Assembly: GCF_030323025.1 (NCBI RefSeq)
Contig: NZ_CP097329.1
Coordinates: 4,450,001 to 4,514,000 of the forward strand
Reading direction: 5' to 3'
DNA from: Pseudanabaena mucicola str. Chao 1806
GTDB lineage: Bacteria > Cyanobacteriota > Cyanobacteriia > Pseudanabaenales > Pseudanabaenaceae
Length of the DNA: 64,000 bases
Shown: piece by piece, positions 1 through 6,929 of the stretch
Layout of the letters: each line of letters opens with the position of its first letter
Numbering within the stretch: position 1 is the first letter of the stretch
Notes under the pieces: generated by a model
What the model saw: the letters and a program-made list of their open reading frames with translations, nothing else
What the model was told of the DNA's origin: nothing
Database searches by the model: none
Made by a program: the position numbers and the translations under genes

Positions 1-104
1 ATAGCGGTTTTCATTTTGCCGTAGGCAAAATAAAAACTCAAAACTCTTAATGGCACTGATTTTTTGTTTTCAAATGAGTACACACTCATTTGAAAACCGC
101 TATA
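1..104. repeat. MITE-like palindromic element
   Basis: The ends are inverted repeats: ATAGCGGTTTTCA at the left edge and TGAAAACCGCTAT at 92-104. Inside are two shorter hairpins (TTTTGCCGTAGGCAAAA and TTTCAAATGAGT...ACTCATTTGAAA). There is no coding capacity. It may extend left of the window. A simpler hairpin of similar wording lies at about 57948-57985. Confidence 0.5.
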
Positions 105-113
105 GTTATTGAT

Positions 114-704
114 TTATTGATCTGTATAGTTAGCCAAGTTGATGTTTTCATAGATATCTTCAAAGGAAATATCAAATTTTACTGTTTGCAAGGATAATGC
201 TGAGTTGTCATTTCGATATTCAGACAATACCCATTTACCCTGATTTGTTTTATTAAATTGCATTACATAGTATTGATATTGGCTAATTAAAATATATTCT
301 TGAAATTCAGGGATCGAGCGATAATAATAAAATTTTTCTCCTTGATCATAATTTTGAGTCGATTTAGATAGAACTTCAACAATCAAAGAGGGATTCGTTA
401 CGGTTGTTTTGCTAGTGCCGTAATAGTTGGGTTCGCCTTCAATCAACATGATATCGGGATAAGTTGCTTCTGAGTAAGCGGGAATCCAGAGTTTAACGTC
501 ACCTATGAATATATTGTAGTTTTGTTTTTTGAGGGCAAATTTTAAGTTTGCGGCGAAGTTCAAGGCGATTTTGTTATGGTCTGTTGTGCCGCCTGTCATG
601 CTAACGATTTCTCCATTTTTATATTCATGTTTTTCCGTGGCAAGTTCCTCTATTGCTAAATATTCATCGAAGGTATAAGTTTGATTGATTAAGGTGACTG
701 TCAT
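114..704 (-). CDS. Uma2 family (DUF820) restriction-endonuclease-like protein
   Basis: A 196-residue protein with the Uma2 layout. The N-terminal segment reads FDEYLAIEE...HEYKNGEIVSM, the core is VKLWIPAYSEATYPDIMLIEG (PD followed by strand), then SLIVEVLSKST, and the end is EYILISQYQYYVMQF. In this family the PD...EVxS residues form a PD-(D/E)xK nuclease-like active site, here Asp in YPDIML and Glu in IVEVLS. Uma2 genes are expanded in cyanobacteria and often degenerate; their natural substrate is not established. The length is normal. It is the first of three Uma2 genes here; the other two lie inside the hsd operon at 5657-6887, so an association with the restriction locus is possible but unproven. 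Confidence 0.85.
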   Translation of the reverse strand: MTVTLINQTYTFDEYLAIEELATEKHEYKNGEIVSMTGGTTDHNKIALNFAANLKFALKKQNYNIFIGDVKLWIPAYSEATYPDIMLIEGEPNYYGTSKTTVTNPSLIVEVLSKSTQNYDQGEKFYYYRSIPEFQEYILISQYQYYVMQFNKTNQGKWVLSEYRNDNSALSLQTVKFDISFEDIYENINLANYTDQ

Positions 705-729
705 ATTTTTGCTCCATTTGGAAAAATAT

Positions 730-780
730 TTACTGAATGCTGACTTGCCCGATCGCTACCATCATCAACAGGCGATCGCA
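730..780 (-). pseudogene. hsdS 3'-end remnant 1
   Basis: Read on the minus strand, this translates as LLMMVAIGQVSIQ-stop, recognisably the C-terminal tail of the HsdS gene at 2815-3999 (LLPMLMNGQVSIK-stop). No more of hsdS is present. It lies directly downstream of nothing else coding and upstream of the Uma2 gene. Confidence 0.55.
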
Positions 781-798
781 TATTTCGCGTATTTGAGT

Positions 799-1057
799 TC
801 CCATTGTAGGGGTTTAGCATTTGCGCGAATATTTTGATGCCCATCACAACACTTTTAAATCGCAAATGCTAAACCCTTTCGGCAATTCATAGATAAATTG
901 TCGCTGCGTTGTGAGGTTTTGGGCAAAGCATTCCTGTTTCATGGCGATCGCAAAATTTATAAATTGTGACAGGAATGCTTTGCCCCTTGTATCTACATAA
1001 ATATTGTGTGAATCGCAATGATTTTACTTAACGCTAACTTGTCCGATCGCTACCATT
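799..1057. repeat. Paired-hairpin repeat, copy 1
   Basis: Two successive perfect hairpins: GGGTTTAGCATTTGCG with CGCAAATGCTAAACCC, then GGGCAAAGCATTCCTG with CAGGAATGCTTTGCCC. The following roughly 70 bases up to the hsdS-tail remnant are also shared with copy 2 (1637-1896). A related third copy with different but compensated stems lies at 46658-46897. No protein is evident; the short ORFs in it are not supported. Confidence 0.75.
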
Positions 1058-1065
1058 GGTAATAG
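1024..1065 (-). pseudogene. hsdS 3'-end remnant 2
   Basis: The minus-strand reading ends MVAIGQVSVK-stop, matching the last residues of HsdS (MLMNGQVSIK). It sits just 3' of hicB and at the edge of the paired-hairpin repeat. Confidence 0.5.
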
Positions 1066-1070
1066 ACTAT

Positions 1071-1310
1071 CTAGATCATATTTGAAGGAAGCGGAATAGG
1101 ATCTTGATATTGGATTGCAGCTTCAAGCCATTGTTTTTTTGCCTCAAGAATGTTATCCATAGCTTCTTGAAGATTTTCACCTGTGGAGATGCAACCAGAT
1201 AAATCTTGGATAACAACGGTATAGCCACCTTCTACTTCTGGGTAAAAAGTGATGGGATAGTTGAGGTTGATGTAGTCTTCTAAGGTCTTGAGAGTTTGTA
1301 CTGTGTTCAT
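1071..1310 (-). CDS. hicB: HicB-like antitoxin
   Basis: A 79-residue HicB-type antitoxin with the degraded-RNase-H fold pattern: ITFYPEVEGGYTVVIQDLSGCISTG, then ENLQEAMDNILEAKKQWLEAA. This is the standard HicB N-terminal domain (PEvEGGY, pDLpGc, G-x-t-xeEA). No separate DNA-binding C-terminal domain is present, as in short HicB proteins. It lies 4 bases downstream of the hicA-like gene, so the pair is cotranscribed, toxin first. Expected role: bind and neutralise the HicA mRNA interferase and repress the operon. Confidence 0.85.
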   Translation of the reverse strand: MNTVQTLKTLEDYINLNYPITFYPEVEGGYTVVIQDLSGCISTGENLQEAMDNILEAKKQWLEAAIQYQDPIPLPSNMI

Positions 1311-1314
1311 ATTT

Positions 1315-1551
1315 TTATTTATTGAGTTCTAGAAGTTTGACAATTTGTTTGAGATAAGTTCTTTTAACGGTTTGACCTCCTTTCTTTGGGATAGTTATTT
1401 TGAGACTTTTTTCATTACGAAAAGTATGATGGCTTCCTTTGTTAGATATTTCTTGGAAATTAAATTGAGTAAGAATGTAGTAAACATCGTCATAACTTAA
1501 TTCGGGTGGATCTCTTAGAAGTTTTTGGATTAGTTTTTCTAGTTTGCTCAT
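1315..1551 (-). CDS. hicA: HicA-like mRNA interferase toxin
   Basis: A 78-residue toxin of the HicA/YcfA double-stranded-RNA-binding fold. The hallmark GSHHTFRNE carries the catalytic histidine, followed by ITIPKKGGQTVKRTYLKQIVKLLEL. HicA enzymes cut mRNA independently of the ribosome. It is the first gene of the pair with hicB (4-base gap). The sequence upstream of its start is identical over about 50 bases to the 3' end and downstream flank of hsdS, so the module looks as if it was inserted or duplicated next to an hsdS tail. Confidence 0.87.
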   Translation of the reverse strand: MSKLEKLIQKLLRDPPELSYDDVYYILTQFNFQEISNKGSHHTFRNEKSLKITIPKKGGQTVKRTYLKQIVKLLELNK

Positions 1552-1567
1552 TGTTTTTGATTTAGGT

Positions 1568-1615
1568 TTATTTAATGCTAACTTGTCCGTTCATTAGCAT
1601 CGGTAGCAGCCGATC
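1568..1615 (-). pseudogene. hsdS 3'-end remnant 3 (near-identical to the living copy)
   Basis: On the minus strand this reads ...LLPMLMNGQVSIK-stop. The stretch 1558-1610 is essentially identical to 2807-2857, which holds the end of the intact hsdS and its downstream flank. It directly precedes hicA and shows that a unit carrying the hsdS tail was copied or moved recently. Confidence 0.7.
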
Positions 1616-1636
1616 GCATATTTCGCATATTTTATT

Positions 1637-1896
1637 TCCCATTGTAGGGGTTTAGCATTTGCGCGAATATTTCGATGCTCATCACGACAATTTTAAATCG
1701 CAAATGCTGAACCCTTTTGGCTATGCACAGATAAATTGTCGCTGCGTTGTGGGGTTTTGGGCAAAGCATTCCTGTTTTATGGCGATCGCAAAATTTATAA
1801 ATTGTGACAGGAATGCTTTGCCCCTTGTATCTACATAAATATTGTGTGAATCGCAATGATTTTACTTAACGCTAACTTGTCCGATCGCTATCATCA
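1637..1896. repeat. Paired-hairpin repeat, copy 2
   Basis: About 90 percent identical by eye to 799-1057, with the same two hairpins. One stem base differs (GCTGAACCC instead of GCTAAACCC), giving a G-T pair. It ends, like copy 1, in an hsdS-tail remnant. Confidence 0.75.
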
Positions 1897-1937
1897 TCAA
1901 CAGGCGATCGCCGATTTAGATTAGTTGTTGATTTTAG
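1862..1937 (-). pseudogene. hsdS 3'-end remnant 4
   Basis: The minus-strand reading is NQQLI-stop-IGDRLLMIAIGQVSVK-stop, aligning with HsdS NQQLTQLRDWLLPMLMNGQVSIK. It covers about 25 codons of the tail, with an internal stop. It overlaps the 3' end of the hypothetical gene at 1934-2338. Confidence 0.55.
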
Positions 1938-2338
1938 CGATCGCCATTATTTGTTAGAGCGTCTATCAATAAAAATTTCAGATAGTCCAGTTTTTGTAAG
2001 TATTGATGGGTGAGGGGAAATTTCTCTTTTTGAGAAAAGTATAGATCGGCAATCAAAGGATTACTTAATATAAAGGTTTGACGGAGATATTTTAATGCTT
2101 GATCTGGCTTTTGAATTTGATTAGTGATTTTTATTTGACTGGCATAACCACGCAGATCGGTAGTAATTAGGTCTATTTCTTCCATGATTGAGAATTCTTG
2201 CTCATTGAGAGAAAATGTTATGAGCGATTTAGCCTCACTTTGTTGTATTTGGTGATAGTCATGGGTTAACTGATCTAGCAGACTAATGATTTTTCTTGTG
2301 GTTTGTTCGTAAGGGTTAAGGGTTATGGTGTTAAACAT
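1934..2338 (-). CDS. Hypothetical protein, 134 aa
   Basis: I do not recognise this protein. It is mostly helical in appearance, soluble, with no signal peptide or membrane segment: SLLDQLTHDYHQIQ, then FSLNEQEFSIMEEIDLITTDLRGYASQIK, then a C-terminal helix pair DYLKFLLIDALTNN. It lies between two hsdS-tail remnants, in the position that other intervals here give to TA genes, so it may be cargo of the same kind of insertion. No partner gene is visible. Confidence 0.5.
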   Translation of the reverse strand: MFNTITLNPYEQTTRKIISLLDQLTHDYHQIQQSEAKSLITFSLNEQEFSIMEEIDLITTDLRGYASQIKITNQIQKPDQALKYLRQTFILSNPLIADLYFSQKEKFPLTHQYLQKLDYLKFLLIDALTNNGDR

Positions 2339-2384
2339 TTTAATTTACTCCGTAGGTGACAATTTTTTCAATTCCTGAATCGAT

Positions 2385-2433
2385 GCGTACCTAACATCAT
2401 GAATAGTCAATCGCGGAGTTGAGTTAGTTGTTT
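2385..2433 (-). pseudogene. hsdS 3'-end remnant 5
   Basis: On the minus strand KQLTQLRD-stop-LFMML aligns with HsdS QQLTQLRDWLLPML; the Trp codon TGG has become TGA. It abuts the stop codon of the PIN-domain fragment. Confidence 0.55.
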
Positions 2434-2557
2434 ACCATTGGCGATTAACTTCATAGAGATCAAATTTTTTGTCAATGCTAATAATGGGGACTTCTTCAGC
2501 GATCGCTTGGGCAATTAGCAATCTATCAAATGGATCTCGATGATGTAATGGTAGTAA
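2432..2557 (-). pseudogene. PIN-domain toxin (VapC-like), C-terminal fragment
   Basis: The frame LLPLHHRDPFDRLLIAQAIA...VPIISIDKKFDLYEV NRQW-stop is the typical C-terminal third of a cyanobacterial VapC/PIN toxin: H-x-D-PFDR-LLIAQA with the acidic residue, then the late Asp in SIDKKF. The first two thirds and the start codon are missing. It begins about 10 bases after the stop of the Phd/YefM antitoxin, where its toxin partner should be, so the toxin has been deleted and the antitoxin orphaned. Confidence 0.75.
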
Positions 2558-2566
2558 GGATTATTT

Positions 2567-2794
2567 TCATGCCATATACTCCTGAAAGTCTTCAAGGGGC
2601 GCGTCAAAGTCGGGCGCAATTTTAATTTGTCCTTTGGCGCTGCCTCTTTGTCTTCTTTTGGATGTGGAGGATATTTGACTTAGTTTGAGAATTGGTTGAT
2701 TGTTGCGGGTGATAATGATTTCTTCGCCTTGCAGGGCGATTTGCATGAGTTGAGGGAGTTGGGTTTGGGCGTGGGTGATGTCGATTAGTTGCAT
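2567..2794 (-). CDS. Phd/YefM-type antitoxin (orphan)
   Basis: A 75-residue antitoxin. MQLIDITHAQTQLPQLMQIALQGEEIIITRNNQPILKL is the Phd/YefM DNA-binding fold; the C-terminal KIAPDFDAPLEDFQEYMA is the toxin-neutralising tail usual for VapC partners. The downstream toxin survives only as a C-terminal fragment (2432-2557). It lies 20 bases downstream of hsdS, so it may now be transcribed with the restriction operon. Confidence 0.8.
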   Translation of the reverse strand: MQLIDITHAQTQLPQLMQIALQGEEIIITRNNQPILKLSQISSTSKRRQRGSAKGQIKIAPDFDAPLEDFQEYMA

Positions 2795-2814
2795 GGTTTT
2801 ATTTTGATTTAGGT

Positions 2815-3999
2815 TTATTTAATGCTAACTTGTCCGTTCATTAGCATCGGTAGCAGCCAATCACGGAGTTGGGTTAGTTGTTGATTTTGCTTGTGATTAT
2901 TTAAAATTAGTGAATTATATTTAGAAACAATTTCATCATATTTTTTAAGGCAATCTTCTGATGGATATACAAGTTTTAAAGTATGTAAATCATCTTTATT
3001 AATCGAGCCAAATGTTGTTCCTGAATTGTTGCGATGATCAAATATGGTTTTGAAATATTGCATCACATAAAATAGATAAGAATCAAAGCCGTATTTGCTT
3101 CTGATAGATGCTAGACCTCGCCCAATACAGCAATCATTATCTGCAATATTTAATGTGCCAACTGGCGCTCTAACACTTAAAAGTATGTCTCCTTTTTTAG
3201 CTAATCTACTTGGTGCGGTTGTATATTGTCGAACTGTTGGAAATCTCCAGCCAAAATCAGTTGAACCTTGAAAAAATATTTCTCCTTTTTTTTCTTCATT
3301 ATAAGATGAGCCATCAGGAGATTGCCCCATTGTAATATCTGCAATATCTGATAATTTCTTAACTTCCCAACCCGTAGGAATAGCCCGATCGCCTTTTCCT
3401 TCTTCCACATATACCATCTCACCGCCAGAAGACTTATAGGGCTTGCCATCTGCACTAGGCTTGCCCTGAGCGAAGTCGAAGGGAAAGTCAAACTGCACAA
3501 ACCAATAATCATAAATTGTCTTAGCCAGACTCTCTAACTCAGCATTAATCCGATTATTCAGTTCAATTTTGGCATCAAGAGCAGAAAGAACATTTGCGAT
3601 TCTTTTCTGTGTGTCAATGTTTAAATAGGCTAAAACCTTTAAAGGATGTAAATGATTCCTATTCATTGTAGGAACACCCGATCCACTTTTTTGACTTTGT
3701 AGCCCTAAAGTTTTTAGTAGATAAAAGATATATTTAGGCTCATTTCCTTTGAAATCTTTTACAAACAACGATGTGTTGTGAGGAAAGAAATTTTCATTTA
3801 TAAAATGAGGTAATCCAACAGTCCCACTTCTACCAATCGTAATACCCGGTCCAATGACTTTATATTCATCATGGTATCCAAGAATTCCATTTGAAGAGAT
3901 AACAGGATATTTCCCGAAATTAAAATCTGATTTTGGCAGATCATAGCCTCTTTGAAATTCAATTAAATCACCTAAAGTAGTAGTAGAAATTTTACTCAT
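2815..3999 (-). CDS. hsdS: Type I restriction-modification specificity subunit HsdS
   Basis: A 394-residue protein with two target-recognition domains (about 1-130 and 205-345). Each is followed by a conserved helical region: IDTQKRIANVLSALDAKIELNNRINAEL in the middle and LILNNHKQNQQLTQLRDWLLPML at the end. It gives DNA sequence specificity to the HsdM2S methylase and the HsdR complex. The start overlaps the hsdM end by 8 bases (translational coupling). Oddity: residues about 173-179 (PFDFAQG) are encoded by an in-frame palindromic repeat at 3464-3483, a type common between genes in cyanobacteria, so the linker seems to have absorbed a small repeat. At least five degenerate copies of its 3' end lie downstream. 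Confidence 0.93.
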   Translation of the reverse strand: MSKISTTTLGDLIEFQRGYDLPKSDFNFGKYPVISSNGILGYHDEYKVIGPGITIGRSGTVGLPHFINENFFPHNTSLFVKDFKGNEPKYIFYLLKTLGLQSQKSGSGVPTMNRNHLHPLKVLAYLNIDTQKRIANVLSALDAKIELNNRINAELESLAKTIYDYWFVQFDFPFDFAQGKPSADGKPYKSSGGEMVYVEEGKGDRAIPTGWEVKKLSDIADITMGQSPDGSSYNEEKKGEIFFQGSTDFGWRFPTVRQYTTAPSRLAKKGDILLSVRAPVGTLNIADNDCCIGRGLASIRSKYGFDSYLFYVMQYFKTIFDHRNNSGTTFGSINKDDLHTLKLVYPSEDCLKKYDEIVSKYNSLILNNHKQNQQLTQLRDWLLPMLMNGQVSIK

Positions 4000-5626
4000 A
4001 CTTCAACCCCGCCAACTGCTTCTTAATCTCAACCTCCAAATTCCTAGACTCCGCAAAAAAGCGATCTAGATTACTTGAAAAAGACCTTAACTTCTCCTCA
4101 AACTCAGCCTGCGAAATATCCACATACTCGATTTTTACATCAAAATACTGACCCGCACTCAATGAATAATTTTTAGCCGCGATTTCCTCATAACTCACCA
4201 CCACCGAAAAATCATCGATCGCCTTCTTATCATTAAACGTTGAGATAATTTGCGCCTCCTCCGCCTCCGTTAACACCGTCTTCTGATTCTTACCATCCTT
4301 CACCGTCTCCCCCAACCCAGACGCATCAATCAACACCACATCGCCCTGATTGCCACGATCCATAAATAAAATCGACACATTCGTACCCGTCGTTGCAAAG
4401 ATATTGCTCGGCATTGATACCACACCCGCCAACATCCTCTCATCCACCAACTTCTCACGGATCGCCCGATCAATTCCCGACTGCGCCGTAATAAACCCCG
4501 TCGGAACCACAACAGCCGCCTTACCCTTGGGCTTTAGGGAATAGATAATATGCTGCAAAAATAGCGTATAAATCGCCATCTTATCCTTCGCCTTATTCGG
4601 AACCTTGGGAATCCCCGCAAAAAAGCGCTCATTATTAGCCTTAGTATCTAAATTATTCACATAATCGCTAAAATCCATCTTAAACGGCGGATTGGACACA
4701 ATGTAATCAAACTTTGCTAATTCTGCCCCCTGCTTGTGATAGGGATGCTCCAACGTATTCCCCTGAATGATATTGGGAATCGAATGCACCAAATTATTTA
4801 AAATCAAATTCAACCGCAATAAACTCGAAGACTTCTGCGAAATATCCTGCGAATAAATCGTACAGCGCTCCTCACCGATCGCATGGGCAATACTCATCAA
4901 CAAAGTCCCCGAACCCGCCGAAGGATCATAAACCGTCACATTCTGCACAGGCTGACTCACCAAAATCGCCGCCATAATCCGCGCCACCGCATGGGGTGTA
5001 TAGTATTCGGCATACTTACCGCCACTATCCTTGTTATAGTCCTTAATCAAATACTCAAACAAAGTCGCAAAAAAATCATACTTCTGCGTAAAAATATGTT
5101 CCGCACTAAATTTGATTAGCTGATTAATCACCGCCCGACAAAAATTATCTCGCTTAGAAGTATCCGTAATAAACTCAGTCACCCTATCAAACAACGGAAT
5201 CTTGGTATCCCCTTCCGTTTTGACTGAGAAAATATCATTATTTTGAAACGCGATATCGATCAACGTATCATCAAATAATTTTGCAAAGTTCTTATCATTC
5301 TGCTTCTCATACAAAGTCGCGATAAAATGATCGGGCTTTAAATTTGCCGTATTCGATGGCAATTGCAGCAACATAAACTCATAATCAGCCTCAGACATTC
5401 CCCTTAACGCACTTTCCCAACTTGGCGACTGAGCGATAATATCTGGCACAGCTTGCTTCACCTCAAAAGCAAACTTATCATTCATCAACTTATAGAGAAA
5501 CACCTGCGTAATAATCTTAAACTCATTCCCATCATTCCCCAACCCATAGGAAGCACAAATCCCCTTCAATCCATCAATCAAATCCCTAATCTTCTGCCCA
5601 AAATCTGTATCGTTTAGTTGATTCAT
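3992..5626 (-). CDS. hsdM: Type I restriction-modification methyltransferase HsdM
   Basis: A 544-residue N6-adenine DNA methyltransferase. An N-terminal helical HsdM domain (about 1-160) is followed by the catalytic Rossmann domain. The SAM-binding motif DPSAGSGTLL lies near residue 233 and the catalytic SNPPF near 311. The length is normal. It forms the modification enzyme with HsdS and is required for HsdR cutting. It is coupled to hsdS by overlapping ends and preceded by two Uma2 genes, with hsdR further upstream, all on the same strand. No frameshift or lost motif is visible, so the system may be active. Confidence 0.95.
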   Translation of the reverse strand: MNQLNDTDFGQKIRDLIDGLKGICASYGLGNDGNEFKIITQVFLYKLMNDKFAFEVKQAVPDIIAQSPSWESALRGMSEADYEFMLLQLPSNTANLKPDHFIATLYEKQNDKNFAKLFDDTLIDIAFQNNDIFSVKTEGDTKIPLFDRVTEFITDTSKRDNFCRAVINQLIKFSAEHIFTQKYDFFATLFEYLIKDYNKDSGGKYAEYYTPHAVARIMAAILVSQPVQNVTVYDPSAGSGTLLMSIAHAIGEERCTIYSQDISQKSSSLLRLNLILNNLVHSIPNIIQGNTLEHPYHKQGAELAKFDYIVSNPPFKMDFSDYVNNLDTKANNERFFAGIPKVPNKAKDKMAIYTLFLQHIIYSLKPKGKAAVVVPTGFITAQSGIDRAIREKLVDERMLAGVVSMPSNIFATTGTNVSILFMDRGNQGDVVLIDASGLGETVKDGKNQKTVLTEAEEAQIISTFNDKKAIDDFSVVVSYEEIAAKNYSLSAGQYFDVKIEYVDISQAEFEEKLRSFSSNLDRFFAESRNLEVEIKKQLAGLKYE

Positions 5627-5656
5627 AATATTTAAAATAGATGATTAGACAGATAA

Positions 5657-6259
5657 TTAAAAAGATAACTCTTGAAACAACTCAGTTAAAGCCAGACTAA
5701 AATTAGGAATTACATCCTCCCCATCCAAACTATCCTCTAACTTCAATAACTTTGATGGCTTTGGCTGATGATACACCAATACCGACTCCTCATCAGGCAA
5801 AATTACCCATGCCAAACGAGTTCCATTTTCAAAATATTCCACCAGCTTATTATGAATCTCTTCAAAGGTATTGCTAGGCGAAATAATCTCCACCGCAAGA
5901 TCGGGCGCACCCTCAAAAAATCCCTTTGGTAAACGCTTGACCCCTTGCAACCTTGAACGATCAATAAATGCTAAATCAGGCGATCGCTTATTCCCCGTCT
6001 TCATTTTAAAAGCCGTACTCGAATCACAGGTCACACCGAGCTTATTCACCCTCACAAACCCTGTCAAAAAATACCCCAGTACCAACGCTAAATATCCATG
6101 CTCTAAACCTGAATTTGCCACAATTACTAATTCTCCATCCACATATTCATAGCAATTTCCATCATCAGGCAAAGACATAAACTGTTCATCGGTCATACTT
6201 TGCGAAGCGGTTGTGTCTTGAGTATTTAAGGTATTAGGTAAGGCGATCGCTTGAGTCAT
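5657..6259 (-). CDS. Uma2 family protein in the hsd operon (second of the pair)
   Basis: Uma2/DUF820 protein. MTDEQFMSLPDDGNCYEYVDGELVIV is the N-terminal sheet; RSPDLAFIDRS holds the PD motif; DLAVEIISPSNTFEEI holds the Glu-x-x-Ser motif; LAWVILPDEESVLVY closes the fold. I chose the ATG at 6259, which leaves a 4-base gap to the upstream Uma2 gene; an earlier start at 6286 would overlap it. All nuclease-like residues seem present. It sits between hsdR and hsdM, an unusual place, and may be passenger or accessory nuclease. Function is unproven. Confidence 0.85.
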   Translation of the reverse strand: MTQAIALPNTLNTQDTTASQSMTDEQFMSLPDDGNCYEYVDGELVIVANSGLEHGYLALVLGYFLTGFVRVNKLGVTCDSSTAFKMKTGNKRSPDLAFIDRSRLQGVKRLPKGFFEGAPDLAVEIISPSNTFEEIHNKLVEYFENGTRLAWVILPDEESVLVYHQPKPSKLLKLEDSLDGEDVIPNFSLALTELFQELSF

Positions 6260-6263
6260 CGTT

Positions 6264-6887
6264 TTAAGCTCCCATTCCTGCTGCAAAAATCTGATTAGCC
6301 ATCAAGTTCAATTCTGGAAAAGTCGGAGATATAACTCGCGCATCTCCCTGAAATGTAGTCACCTGATATTCGCCATCAATTAACTCATGCACTAAAATCG
6401 TCGGCTGTTTCGGATTGCCGATAAATCTTCTGCCGCCAATCCCCAAATAATCCACCGTCCAATACTCAGGAATCCCCATCTCTTCGTAATCTTTAGCCTT
6501 AATAAAATAATCATCGCGCCAATTAGTACTCACCACCTCGATCGCAATTACAATTGAGGCTCCTTGAATAATTGTCGATTGCTTTTCCCACAATGGCTCA
6601 TTCACCAAATTAGCAGTTTTGACAATTAGAATATCAGGCAAATAAGCAGAATCAGCATCAGGCAATTTGAGAAATGCGTTACTTGGCAAAAAATAAGGCA
6701 ACTTTGCTAACTTCACCAAAAAGGCAATTTCAATACTCAAAAATCCCTTAACTTGCTCATGCGTTCCAACAGGCTGTGACATCTCAACAATTACTCCATT
6801 GTGCAACTCATAAAAACCCTGCTCAGGCTTCCACTCAACAAACTCATCAAAAGTGACTAACTGTGTTTTCGCTACGGCTAGAACCAT
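6264..6887 (-). CDS. Uma2 family protein in the hsd operon (first of the pair)
   Basis: Uma2/DUF820 protein of about 207 residues. TFDEFVEWKPEQGFYELHNGVIVEMS begins the fold; SAYLPDILIVKTANL carries the PD; SIVIAIEVVSTNWRDDY carries the Glu-Val-Val-Ser strand; EYWTVDYLGIGGRRFIG follows. I prefer the ATG at 6887 (MVLAVAK) over a TTG seven codons earlier. It starts 42 bases downstream of hsdR and is followed within 4 bases by a second Uma2 gene. The two are divergent paralogues rather than a recent duplication. Confidence 0.85.
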   Translation of the reverse strand: MVLAVAKTQLVTFDEFVEWKPEQGFYELHNGVIVEMSQPVGTHEQVKGFLSIEIAFLVKLAKLPYFLPSNAFLKLPDADSAYLPDILIVKTANLVNEPLWEKQSTIIQGASIVIAIEVVSTNWRDDYFIKAKDYEEMGIPEYWTVDYLGIGGRRFIGNPKQPTILVHELIDGEYQVTTFQGDARVISPTFPELNLMANQIFAAGMGA

Positions 6888-6929
6888 CTCTATGTACCTA
6901 CCTTGCAATTACGTTTTCCTATTATAACT

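Noticed and set aside
1632-1856. 74-residue ORF in the paired-hairpin repeat
   Set aside because: It consists of the repeat itself, the frame is not kept in the other copies, and there is no start signal.
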